The notes under the pieces are model-generated. The model was not told where the DNA came from. It saw nothing but the letters and a program-made list of their open reading frames with translations, and did not search any database. A stretch of 64,000 nt of DNA, taken from contig CAMBZJ010000001.1 of the NCBI GenBank assembly GCA_945872365.1, positions 62,001 to 126,000 of the forward strand, given 5' to 3'. The position numbers and the translations under genes were made by a program. Positions 18,746 to 28,087 of this stretch are shown here, one piece after another (positions within the stretch are counted from its first letter, which is position 1; each line of letters starts with the position of its first letter). This DNA comes from Klebsiella pneumoniae (GTDB lineage: Bacteria > Desulfobacterota > Binatia > UBA12015).

Positions 18746-20824
18746 TCAGCCCTTCGCCCCGGAATCCGGTGCTTTCCCGCCGGCGATCACCACCAGGACG
18801 ACCCCCGCCTCGACCGTATCGCCCGCGGCGACGCGCACCTCGGTGACGCGACCCGCCTGCGGTGCGAGCACCCGGTGCTCCATCTTCATCGCCTCGAGCA
18901 CGACGAGTTCGTCGCCGTCCTCGACCGCGTCGCCCTCGCCGACGTTCACGCGGACGATCTTGCCGGGCATCGGCGCGAGCAGCGAACCCGCGGCGACGAC
19001 CGGTGCATGGCTCGGAAAGCGGTCGACCTCCGCGAACTCGCTCGAACCAGCCGGACCGTCGACCCAGGCCGTCGCGCCGTCGAGGTGGACCGCGTGGCGA
19101 TGCAGGACGCCGTCGATCTCGATCTCGACTTCCTCCGGCGTGCAGGCCCCGAGCCGGAGGTCCCCGACCGGCGCGCCGTCGATCCGCACCTCGAGGCCGT
19201 CGCGACCGAAGCGGTAGCCGACGTCGATCCGGCGGGTGGCACCGCCGCCGAGCCTCGCCTCCCAGGCCGCCTCCTGCAGCGCCGAGGGCACGTTGCGCCA
19301 GCCCGACGGCAACGAGCGCAAAGTCGGTGCCGCCTCCCGGCGCGCGGCCTGCCGGGCAAGCGTCGCCGCGAGGGCGTTGGCCGCATCGGCATCGAGCGTA
19401 CCGGTCGCGCGCGCGGCACGCGCCGCGGCGACGATCGCCGCCGGCTCGAAGCGCGCGAGGAATTGCGTGTCGGTCCTCCCGGCGAGGAACTCGGGATGGC
19501 GCAGGATACCCGCGAGCAACTCGCGGTTGGTCCGCAGCCCGTGGATCCGCATCGCGTCGAGGGCCGCCGCAAGCCGGCGCGCGGCCGAGGTGCGATCGGG
19601 CGCGTGCACGACCAGTTTGGCGAGCATCGGGTCGTAGTGGACGCCGACGACGCTCGCGTCCTCCACCCCGCCGTCGATGCGCAGCCCGCTCGCCGCGGGA
19701 AAGCGGAAGCGCCGCAGCGTACCGGTGGTCGGCAGGAAGCCCTGCTCCGGATCCTCCGCGCACAGGCGCACCTCGATCGCATGGCCCTCGCGGCGCGGCC
19801 GTCGCGCCGCCTCGGGAAGCGGGCGCCCCTCGGCGACCTCGATCTGCAGGCGCACGAGGTCGAGGCCGGTCAGGCACTCGGTCACCGGGTGCTCGACCTG
19901 CAGCCGGGTGTTGACCTCCAGGAAGGCGAACCGGCCGTCGTTCGCCAGCAGGAACTCGACGGTGCCCGCCCCGACGTAGCCGATCGCGCGACCGAGCGCG
20001 GTCGCCGCAGCGCCCATCGCCTCGCGCAGCGCCTCGTCGACCGCGGGCGACGGCGCCTCCTCGACCAGCTTCTGGTGGCGGCGCTGGATCGAGCACTCGC
20101 GCTCGAAGAGATGCACGACCTCGCCGTGACGGTCGCCGAAGATCTGGATCTCGACGTGTCGCGCCCCCTCGAGATACGGCTCGAGGAAGAGCGTGCCGTC
20201 GCCGAAGGACTGGCGCGCCTCGCGCTCGGCCGCGTCGATCTCGCGCTCGAGCGCAGCCGGTTCGCGCACCACGCGCATGCCCTTGCCACCACCACCCGCC
20301 GACGCCTTCACCAGGACCGGAAACCCGACCCGCGCGGCCGACGCCGCGCGCTCGGCCGGCGACACGCCGTCGAGCGCGATCGTCTCGAGCAGCGGAATCC
20401 CCGCCTCGCGCGCCCGCTGCTTCGCCTCGAGCTTCGAGCCCATCGCCGCGATGACCTCGGCCGGCGGACCGACGAAGACCAGCCCCGCCGCCGCGCAGAG
20501 ACGGGCGAAACCGGCGTCCTCCGAGAGGAAGCCGTAGCCCGGATGAAGCGCGTCGGCGCCGACCCGGCAGGCCGCGGCGACGATCGCGTCGCCGCGCAGG
20601 TAGGATTCGGCCGGCGTCGCGCCGCCCAGGCGCACCGCCTCGTCCGCCTCGCGCACGAAGGGAGCGTCGCGGTCGGGGTCCGAGAATACCGCGACGGTCG
20701 CGATGCCCATCTCGCGGCAGGTGCGAAACACGCGCCGTGCGATCTCGCCGCGGTTCGCGACGAGGAGCTTGCGGATCGGGCGCGGCTCGACGACCGTCGG
20801 GGCGCTCTTCGATGGCTTGGCCAC
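18746..20824 (-). CDS. acyl-CoA carboxylase alpha subunit (biotin carboxylase + BCCP)
   Basis: A 692-residue fused subunit. The biotin carboxylase part opens IRKLLVANRGEIARRVFRTC. The ATP-grasp Gly loop is SAGGGGKGMRVV, followed by FLEVNTRLQVEHPVTE. A middle BT-type linker region precedes the C-terminal biotinyl domain with VLEAMKMEHRVLAP (biotinyl-lysine in AMKM). The enzyme carboxylates biotin with bicarbonate and ATP for transfer to an acyl-CoA (methylcrotonyl-, geranyl- or propionyl-CoA class). The GTG at 20824 is chosen because an AGGAGG lies 6 bases upstream; an in-frame GTG at 20857 overlaps the upstream stop but lacks a leader. Confidence 0.96.
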   Translation of the reverse strand: MAKPSKSAPTVVEPRPIRKLLVANRGEIARRVFRTCREMGIATVAVFSDPDRDAPFVREADEAVRLGGATPAESYLRGDAIVAAACRVGADALHPGYGFLSEDAGFARLCAAAGLVFVGPPAEVIAAMGSKLEAKQRAREAGIPLLETIALDGVSPAERAASAARVGFPVLVKASAGGGGKGMRVVREPAALEREIDAAEREARQSFGDGTLFLEPYLEGARHVEIQIFGDRHGEVVHLFERECSIQRRHQKLVEEAPSPAVDEALREAMGAAATALGRAIGYVGAGTVEFLLANDGRFAFLEVNTRLQVEHPVTECLTGLDLVRLQIEVAEGRPLPEAARRPRREGHAIEVRLCAEDPEQGFLPTTGTLRRFRFPAASGLRIDGGVEDASVVGVHYDPMLAKLVVHAPDRTSAARRLAAALDAMRIHGLRTNRELLAGILRHPEFLAGRTDTQFLARFEPAAIVAAARAARATGTLDADAANALAATLARQAARREAAPTLRSLPSGWRNVPSALQEAAWEARLGGGATRRIDVGYRFGRDGLEVRIDGAPVGDLRLGACTPEEVEIEIDGVLHRHAVHLDGATAWVDGPAGSSEFAEVDRFPSHAPVVAAGSLLAPMPGKIVRVNVGEGDAVEDGDELVVLEAMKMEHRVLAPQAGRVTEVRVAAGDTVEAGVVLVVIAGGKAPDSGAKG

Positions 20825-20853
20825 TCGCTTCCTCCTCGCGGCGCGCGCCGCCC

Positions 20854-22452
20854 TCACATCCGGAAGACGCCGAAGGCGTCGCTGCCGCGCACCGGCGCGG
20901 AGTGGCAGGCGGAGAGCGCGAGGCCGAGCACGGTGCGGCTGTCGCGCGGGTCGATGATGCCGTCGTCATAGAGCAGCGCCGAGTTGAAGGCGGCGAGCGA
21001 CTCGCGCTCGATCTGCTCCTCGACCATGGCACGCAGCGCGGCGTCCTGGGCCTCGTCGAAGGGCTTGCCCGTGGCCTCCGCCGACTGGCGTGCGACGATC
21101 GAGAGGACGCCGGCCAGCTGCTGCGGCCCCATGACTGCGGTCTTCCCGTTGGGCCAGACGAACAGGAAGCGGGGTTCGTAGGCACGGCCGCACATGCCGT
21201 AGTTGCCGGCCCCGTAGCTGGCGCCGATCTGCAGGGTGACGTGCGGCACCCGGCTGTTCGAGACGGCGTTGATCATCTTGGAGCCGTCCTTGATCATGCC
21301 GCGCTGCTCGTAGGCCTTGCCGACCATGTAGCCGGTCGTGTTCTGCACGAAGACGAGCGGCATGTCGGCCCGGTTGGCGAGCTGGATGAATTGAGCGGCC
21401 TTTTCCGCCTCTTCGGAGAAGAGCACGCCGACGTCGTTGGCGAGGATGCCGACCGGGTAGCCGTGGATCGCGGCCCAGCCGGTCAGCAGGTTCGCGCCGT
21501 AGAGCGGCTTGAACTCGTCGACGCGGGAGCCGTCGACGATCCGCGCGAGCACCTCGCGCACGTCGATCGGCTGGCGCAGGTCGAGCGATGCGATCCCGAG
21601 CAGGTCCTCGGGGTCGTGCAGCGGCGGGTCGCCCGGCCCCGATGGACCCGGGCCCGCCTTGCGCCAGTTCAGCCGCTTCACGATCGCCCGGCCGAGCCGG
21701 AGCGCATCGCGCTCGTCGGCGGCGAGGAAGTCGGAGACGCCCGAGACCCGCGAGTGCATCTCGGCGCCGCCGAGTTCCTCCTCATCGGCGACCTCGCCGG
21801 TCGCCATCTTCACGAGCGGCGGTCCGCCGAGGAAGACGCGTGCCTGACCGCGTACCATCACGACGTGGTCGCAGAGACCCGGCAGGTAGGCCCCGCCGGC
21901 GGTCGCGTTGCCGAAAACGAGCGCGATCGTGGGAATGCCCGCGGCCGAGAGCCGGGTCAGGTCGCGGAACATGGCGCCGCCCGGGACGAAGACCTCGGCC
22001 TGCCTCGGTAGGTCGGCGCCGCCGGATTCGACGAGCTGGATGCACGGCAGGCGATTCCGACGCGCGATGTCCATCGCGCGAAGCGCCTTCTTCATCGTGA
22101 ACGGATTCGTCGCTCCCCCGCGCACGGTCGGGTCGTGGGCGACGATCACGCACTCGACCCCCGAGACGACGCCGACGCCGGTCACCACGCTCGCGCCCAC
22201 GACGTACTCGCTGCCCAGCGCCGCGATCGGCGAGAGTTCCAGGAAGGGAGCGTCGCGGTCGACGAGCAACTCGATCCGCTCCCGCGGCAGCAGCTTGCCG
22301 CGCGCCCGGTGGCGGGCGAGGTAGCGCTCGCCGCCGCCGGCCCGCGCCTGGTCGAGGTGCCGCTCGAGTTCGGCGAGCTTTCCGAGCATCCCGACGCGGT
22401 TGGCGACGAACGCCGCGGCGGCGCGGTCGAGCCGCGACGGGATCACCGACAC
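20854..22452 (-). CDS. acyl-CoA carboxylase carboxyltransferase (beta) subunit
   Basis: A 532-residue crotonase-fold carboxyltransferase of the methylcrotonyl-/geranyl-CoA carboxylase type (LiuB/AtuC-like). Seen: RGKLLPRERIELLVD, VAHDPTVRGGATNPFTMKKA, LPCIQLVESGGADLPRQ, GNATAGGAYLPGLCDH, FVQNTTGYMVGKAYEQRG, HVTLQIGASYGAGNYGMCGR, and WPNGKTAVMGPQQLAGVL. The length and the GYMVG and GAGNYGMCGRAY stretches favour MCC/GCC over propionyl-CoA carboxylase. The GTG start at 22452 matches the family N-terminus. First of four tightly packed genes with the alpha subunit, crotonase and AtuA-like protein. Confidence 0.95.
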   Translation of the reverse strand: MSVIPSRLDRAAAAFVANRVGMLGKLAELERHLDQARAGGGERYLARHRARGKLLPRERIELLVDRDAPFLELSPIAALGSEYVVGASVVTGVGVVSGVECVIVAHDPTVRGGATNPFTMKKALRAMDIARRNRLPCIQLVESGGADLPRQAEVFVPGGAMFRDLTRLSAAGIPTIALVFGNATAGGAYLPGLCDHVVMVRGQARVFLGGPPLVKMATGEVADEEELGGAEMHSRVSGVSDFLAADERDALRLGRAIVKRLNWRKAGPGPSGPGDPPLHDPEDLLGIASLDLRQPIDVREVLARIVDGSRVDEFKPLYGANLLTGWAAIHGYPVGILANDVGVLFSEEAEKAAQFIQLANRADMPLVFVQNTTGYMVGKAYEQRGMIKDGSKMINAVSNSRVPHVTLQIGASYGAGNYGMCGRAYEPRFLFVWPNGKTAVMGPQQLAGVLSIVARQSAEATGKPFDEAQDAALRAMVEEQIERESLAAFNSALLYDDGIIDPRDSRTVLGLALSACHSAPVRGSDAFGVFRM

Positions 22453-22668
22453 GGCAGCCCCCTGCCCGGCCCTCGGCCCGCTGTCCTCGGAGAAGCCACC
22501 GACATCACCGCGACGTGATAGCGCCCCGGGTGGGGTCCGATCCAGCGCCACCGACCTGCCCACCGGCCGCCCCGGCCCGGCGGGCGCCACCCGGGCACCG
22601 CGCGGCCGAGCGCCCGGTTCCCGCCGCGGCGCGAACCGGCGGGAGGTCGACGCTCGCCGGGGACCGCC

Positions 22669-23676
22669 TCAGTCGCGCAACCAGCGCAGGCAGTCGGTGT
22701 CGTCGAGAACCCGGTCCAGAGCCGAGCGCTCGGCGACCGCCGCGTAGCGCCTGCGCAGCACGTCGAGCGAACGTGCGTGGTACTTCTGCGTCTCCTGCCG
22801 GAAGGGCCGACCGGCGAGATCGAGCGCGAACTCCTTCTCGCCCGCGGCCAGCGCCTTCGCGTTGGCGGTGGACCAGGGAAGGAACACGCCCGCGACCTCG
22901 TCGCGCAACAGCGGCGCGAGCGTCGGGGCGAGCGCCTCCCACGACTCGAACCAGCCGTCCGCGCTCGGCGAGAGCATGCGCTGCGTCCAGGCGAGCACCC
23001 CCGGAAAGCGCTCCCGGAGCAGCGCGCCGGCCGTCGGGTCGGTCGCCGCCTGGCGGATCTGCGGGTAGAGCCCGAAGTCGGCGAAGGCCGGGCGGCCGCC
23101 GAAGACGTAGGGGCGGCCCGCGAGGTGTTCTTCGAGGATCGACGCCAGGCGCAGGAACGACCCCTCGATCGCCGGGCGCGTCGCGTCCGAGGAGCCGACG
23201 AACGAGAGACGCGGCACCATGCGAGCGCGCACCATCTCGACCGCCTGCGCGAGCGTCGCCTCGTCGATGCCCGGCATCATCTCCACGGCGATGCGGCGCG
23301 CCGCACTCGCCTGGTCGGGCTCGTAGGCCCAGCGGTAGTGGAACATCGGCTTGTTGCCCCACTCGTCGCCGTATTCCTCGAGCAGCGCCGAGACGAAGGC
23401 CGCGACGGGCCCCGGGGGATGGATCGACGGCTCGGGGTGGACCTGCTCCAGTCGCTCGATGATCGGTGTCGAATCCTGGAGAACGCTGCCGTCGGGCATG
23501 ACCAGGAGCGGCACCAGAGGGAGTTTCGCGAGGCCGCGGAACTCGTCCTCGTTGGCCTGGCTGCGCACGATCCAGTCGTGCGGCAGTTCCTTGTAGCGGA
23601 GGTAGGACCGCACCTTGATCGAGTAGGGCGAGAGTTCCGCGCCGAAGAGCCGGTAGCGTCCATCCTGGCTGTTCAT
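22669..23676 (-). CDS. glutathione S-transferase family protein
   Basis: A 335-residue protein. The N-terminal ~80 residues have a GST thioredoxin fold: YRLFGAELSPYSIKVRSYLRYK, then PLVPLLVMPDGSVLQDSTPIIERLE with the cis-Pro and the Asp-Ser-Thr glutathione gamma-glutamyl motif. The C-terminal part is a longer-than-usual helical domain containing AGRPYVFGGRPAFADFGLY, typical of GST C-domains, and extends ~100 residues beyond. A GGAAGGAAGAAGA leader precedes the ATG. It lies 30 bp downstream of an SDR gene and 216 bp upstream of the carboxylase cluster on the same strand. The substrate is unknown. Confidence 0.88.
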   Translation of the reverse strand: MNSQDGRYRLFGAELSPYSIKVRSYLRYKELPHDWIVRSQANEDEFRGLAKLPLVPLLVMPDGSVLQDSTPIIERLEQVHPEPSIHPPGPVAAFVSALLEEYGDEWGNKPMFHYRWAYEPDQASAARRIAVEMMPGIDEATLAQAVEMVRARMVPRLSFVGSSDATRPAIEGSFLRLASILEEHLAGRPYVFGGRPAFADFGLYPQIRQAATDPTAGALLRERFPGVLAWTQRMLSPSADGWFESWEALAPTLAPLLRDEVAGVFLPWSTANAKALAAGEKEFALDLAGRPFRQETQKYHARSLDVLRRRYAAVAERSALDRVLDDTDCLRWLRD

Positions 23677-23706
23677 CTTCTTCTTCCTTCCGCTCCGGTC
23701 CCGGAC

Positions 23707-24477
23707 TCAGGGCCGCTCGGGGAACATCATGGCGTCGGTGCCGCCGTCGACGAAGAGCACCGAGCCGCAGCAGAAGCGCGCGCCCTCGCCGAGCAGGAAT
23801 GCCACCGCCGAGGCGACCTGTTCGGGCGCCCCCATGGCGCCGAGCGGCACCGGGAGACCGCGGATCGCCGGCCCGAGCACCGGGTCGTCGAGCCCGGCCT
23901 GCAAGAGAGGCGTCGTGATCGGACCGGGCGCGACCGCGTTCAGGCGGATGCCTGCGCCGGCCCATGGCGCCGACGGTGCATGGTGCCGCACCCAGCGTGC
24001 GAGCGCGAGCTTCGCGCCGGCATAGGCGATCGTCCCGTGCATTGCGGCGGCGAGGCGCTTCGCCTCCGTTTCGTCGGCGGCGAGGCAGGCGCGCGACAAC
24101 TCGCCGTCGGCGCCCGGGGCGATCGTGGCGGAGTTCGAGGAGATCGCCACCGCCGCCGCCGACGGCGACGCGGCGAGCAGCGGGCGCAGGCCGTCGAGGA
24201 TCGAGACCGCACCGAAGAAGTTCACCGAGGGAATCGCCGCGACCGGCGCGAAGTGCGGTCCGACGCCGGCGCAGGCGACCAGCCCGTCGAGCCGCCCCCC
24301 GGCGAGCCCGCGGACGCCGTCGATCGCGAGCCTGCGTCCGCGCTCGGTCGAAAGGTCCGTGCCGACCTCGACGTCGCGGAGGTCGACGCCGATCACCCGC
24401 CAGCCCTCGGACTCCAGCCGGGCCCGCGTCGCACGCCCGATCCCCGAGGCCGCTCCGGTCACCGCCGCCGTTCGCAC
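23707..24477 (-). CDS. SDR family oxidoreductase (3-alpha-hydroxysteroid dehydrogenase/carbonyl reductase-like)
   Basis: A 256-residue short-chain dehydrogenase. TAAVTGAASGIGRATRARL is the cofactor loop, VIGVDLRD suggests NAD preference (Asp after the second strand), and LVACAGVGPH is an NNAG-equivalent. The catalytic Ser (AISSNSATIAPG) is followed by a ~30-residue insertion before YAGAKLALARWV (Tyr-x3-Lys). That insertion is typical of the 3-alpha-HSD/carbonyl reductase subgroup. GTG at 24477 is the start that directly precedes the first strand. It is divergent from moxR across 166 bp and probably heads the SDR-GST-carboxylase strand. Confidence 0.88.
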   Translation of the reverse strand: MRTAAVTGAASGIGRATRARLESEGWRVIGVDLRDVEVGTDLSTERGRRLAIDGVRGLAGGRLDGLVACAGVGPHFAPVAAIPSVNFFGAVSILDGLRPLLAASPSAAAVAISSNSATIAPGADGELSRACLAADETEAKRLAAAMHGTIAYAGAKLALARWVRHHAPSAPWAGAGIRLNAVAPGPITTPLLQAGLDDPVLGPAIRGLPVPLGAMGAPEQVASAVAFLLGEGARFCCGSVLFVDGGTDAMMFPERP

Positions 24478-24643
24478 TCGCTCGATCCTTCCCGACCCGG
24501 AGGGGCCGCGGCATGCGCGCCGCGCGAGCCGGCCGGGCCGCCGACGCCGCAGCGCTACACGGCGCGGCCGATCGGCACAAGCCACGGGCCGGAAGATCCC
24601 GGTTTGACAACCCGGCGAAGCGCCGGCATCGCTCGGAATCGTC

Positions 24644-25632
<989 letters not shown>

Positions 25633-25633
<1 letters not shown>

Positions 25634-26571
25634 TGCCGGCCGGCCCGCGCCCCGCCGCCGGCGAGGCCCCGCGCGTCCCGGCCGATCCGCGCGAGATCCT
25701 CGAGAAGGTCCGGCACATCGAGATCCGCACCCAGCGGCTCGCCCAGGAGACCCTCGCCGGGCAGTACCACTCGGTCTTCAAGGGCCGCGGCATCGACTTC
25801 GAGGAGGTGCGCGAGTACGTGCCCGGCGACGAGATCCGCTCGATCGACTGGAACGTGACTGCGCGCACCGGGCGTCCGTTCGTGAAGAAGTTCCGCGAGG
25901 AGCGCGAACTGACGATCGTGCTGGTCGTCGACCTGAGCGCCTCGGGTCACTTCGGCTCGGCGGCGCAGACCAAGCGGGAGATCGCGGCCGAAGTCGCCGC
26001 GGTGCTCGCCTTCTCGGCGATCCGCAACAACGACAAGGTGGCGCTCGTGCTCTTCACCGACGAGGTCGAGCACTACGTGCCCGCGGGCAAGGGGCGCGCC
26101 CACGTCCTGCGCATCGTGCGCGACATCCTCTACTTCGCCCCGGCGCGGCGCGGCACCGACGTCGCGCGGGCGCTCGAGTTCACGACCCGCGTGCTGCATC
26201 GACGCGCCGTCGTCTTCCTGGTCTCGGACTTCATGGTGCCGCTCGACGACCCGGACCTCCGCCGCAAGCTCGACATCGCCTCGCGACGCCACGACCTGGT
26301 CGGCGTCTGCGTGTCGGATCCGCGCGAACGCGAGCTGCCCGACGTCGGGCGCGTCGCGATCGAGGACGCCGAGTGCGGCGAGCAGGTCGAGGTCGACACC
26401 TCCGACCCATCCTTCCGCGCCGCCTATGCGCGCCTCGCCACCGAACGCCGCGCCGCTGTGCTCCACCGCCTGCGCAGCGCCGGGCTCGACACCCTCGAGC
26501 TCGACACGACGCTCTCCTACATGCCCGCGCTGCAGCGCTTCTTCCGCCAGAGAGCGGCCCGACGGCGATGA
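25633..26571 (+). CDS. DUF58 domain-containing protein
   Basis: A 312-residue cytoplasmic DUF58 protein, a relative of VWA domains usually encoded after moxR. Seen: LAGQYHSVFKGRGIDFEEVRE and the family signature YVPGDEIRSIDWNVTARTG, then FVKKFREERELTIVLVVDLS with a VWA-like metal-site Asp. It is proposed in such operons to act with MoxR on the membrane Bat proteins. It overlaps both neighbours by 1-4 bases. The protein ends FFRQRAARRR. Confidence 0.95.
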
Positions 26572-27089
26572 ATCCGACCGACATCCGCGACATCCGTGGC
26601 CCGCTCGACATCGTGCCCGCCTGGCTCTGGCCGGCGATCGTCGCCGCCGCCATCGCCGCCGGGGCGCTGCTCGGTTGGCTCGCCGTGCGCTGGTGGCGTC
26701 GCCGCCGCGCACGGCCCTCGGTCACACCGACCCCGGAGGACGTGGCGCTCGCGCGCCTCGAGCGCGCCCGCTCGCTCATGGAGCCGGACCATGCTCGCGA
26801 GTTCGGCGCGGCGGTATCCGACGCCGTCCGCCTCTACGTCGAGGAGCGCTTCGCGGTACGCGCCGCCCGCCGGACGACCGACGAATTCATCGGCGACCTG
26901 CTGCGCGACCGTGTGCCGGCGCTCGCTGCGCACCGCGAACAGCTCGGCGACTTCCTGGCGCACTGCGACCTCGCGAAGTTCGCGCGCCTGCCGCTCGGCC
27001 GCGACGAGATGGACGCGCTCCACGGGAGTGCGAGGCGCTTCGTCGAGAGCGCGCGCCCGCGGATCGCGCCCGGATCGGAGGAGCGCTAG
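26568..27089 (+). CDS. single-span membrane protein of the Bat operon (DUF4381-like)
   Basis: A 173-residue protein with one membrane span at ~18-42 (WLWPAIVAAAIAAGALLGWL), then a basic stop-transfer run and a cytoplasmic helical domain (VSDAVRLYVEERFAVRAARRT and later CDLAKFARLPLGRDE). Position between DUF58 and BatA, plus the TM + FxxhCDxxKFA pattern, match the DUF4381-like component of these operons. Function unknown. The ATG overlaps the DUF58 stop (ATGA). Confidence 0.8.
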   Translation: MNPTDIRDIRGPLDIVPAWLWPAIVAAAIAAGALLGWLAVRWWRRRRARPSVTPTPEDVALARLERARSLMEPDHAREFGAAVSDAVRLYVEERFAVRAARRTTDEFIGDLLRDRVPALAAHREQLGDFLAHCDLAKFARLPLGRDEMDALHGSARRFVESARPRIAPGSEER

Positions 27090-28087
27090 TGCGCTTCGCG
27101 GACCCCTGGGCGCTCTGGCTGCTCGCGACCCTGCCGCTGCTCGCGTGGCTGCGGGGCCGCGTCGGCCCGGCACCGGCCGTCGTCTTCCCCTCGGCCGACC
27201 TGGTGCGTCAGGCAGCGCGCGAGGTCGCGCCGTCGCACCCCGGCCGACTGCGCGGGGCGCTGCGCCTCGGGGCGCTCGGGCTGCTGATCCTCGCGCTGGC
27301 CCGACCCCAGCAGGGACTCGGCACCGCCGACGTCGAGGCGAGCGGCATCGACATCGTTCTCGCGATCGACGTCTCGGGCTCGATGGCCGCGCTCGACTTC
27401 CAGTCCGAGGGCAAGCCGGGTTCACGCCTCGACGCGGTAAAGAAGGTCGTCGAGGACTTCGTCGCCGGCCGCCCGAACGACCGCCTGGGACTGGTCGCCT
27501 TCGCCGGTCGACCCTATCTCGTCAGTCCGCTCACCCTCGACCACGACTGGCTCGTGCGCGGACTCGAGCGCCTGCGCATCGGGCTGGTCGAGGACGGCAC
27601 CGCCATAGGTTCCGGAATCGCCTCGAGCGTGAACCGCCTGCGCGACCGGCGGGCCAAGTCGCGCGTCGTCATCCTGCTCACCGACGGCGTGAACAACTCC
27701 GGCAAGGTCTCGCCGCTCACCGCCGCCGACGCCGCACGCGCCCTCGGCGTCCGGGTCTACACGATCGGCGCCGGCACCCGCGGCGAAGCCCCGATGCCGA
27801 TCGTCGATCGCTTCGGCCGCCAGCGCATCGTCATGACGCCGGTCGACGTCGACGAGGAGACCCTGCAGAAGGTCGCCGAGACCACCGGGGCGAAGTTCTT
27901 CCGCGCGACCGACACCGACTCCCTGCGGCGCATCTACGAGGAGATCGACCAGCTCGAGAAGACGACCGAGACGATGAAGCACTTCGAGGAGTACCGGGAG
28001 CTCTTCCCGTGGGTGATCCTCGGCGCCTTGTCGCTGCTCTGTCTCGAAGCCCTGCGCGCCGCCGGGGCGCGGCGGGGTCTGCCGTGA
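27089..28087 (+). CDS. batA: BatA-like VWA-domain membrane protein
   Basis: A 332-residue protein. The N-terminal BatA region has two membrane spans (~6-18 and ~57-70), then a VWA domain starting IDIVLAIDVSGSMAALDF with an intact DxSxS metal-ion-dependent adhesion site, LLTDGVNNSG further on, and a C-terminal span WVILGALSLLCLEAL. VWA proteins of this operon type face the periplasm. Genetic work in Bacteroides and Leptospira links Bat to stress or oxygen tolerance; the mechanism is open. The GTG start overlaps the preceding TAG, with GGAGGA just upstream. Confidence 0.93.
   Translation: MRFADPWALWLLATLPLLAWLRGRVGPAPAVVFPSADLVRQAAREVAPSHPGRLRGALRLGALGLLILALARPQQGLGTADVEASGIDIVLAIDVSGSMAALDFQSEGKPGSRLDAVKKVVEDFVAGRPNDRLGLVAFAGRPYLVSPLTLDHDWLVRGLERLRIGLVEDGTAIGSGIASSVNRLRDRRAKSRVVILLTDGVNNSGKVSPLTAADAARALGVRVYTIGAGTRGEAPMPIVDRFGRQRIVMTPVDVDEETLQKVAETTGAKFFRATDTDSLRRIYEEIDQLEKTTETMKHFEEYRELFPWVILGALSLLCLEALRAAGARRGLP

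Noticed and set aside
24604-24632. TTGACA as a -35 box before moxR
   Set aside because: At 17-bp spacing there is no acceptable -10, and the transcript would start almost at the ATG.
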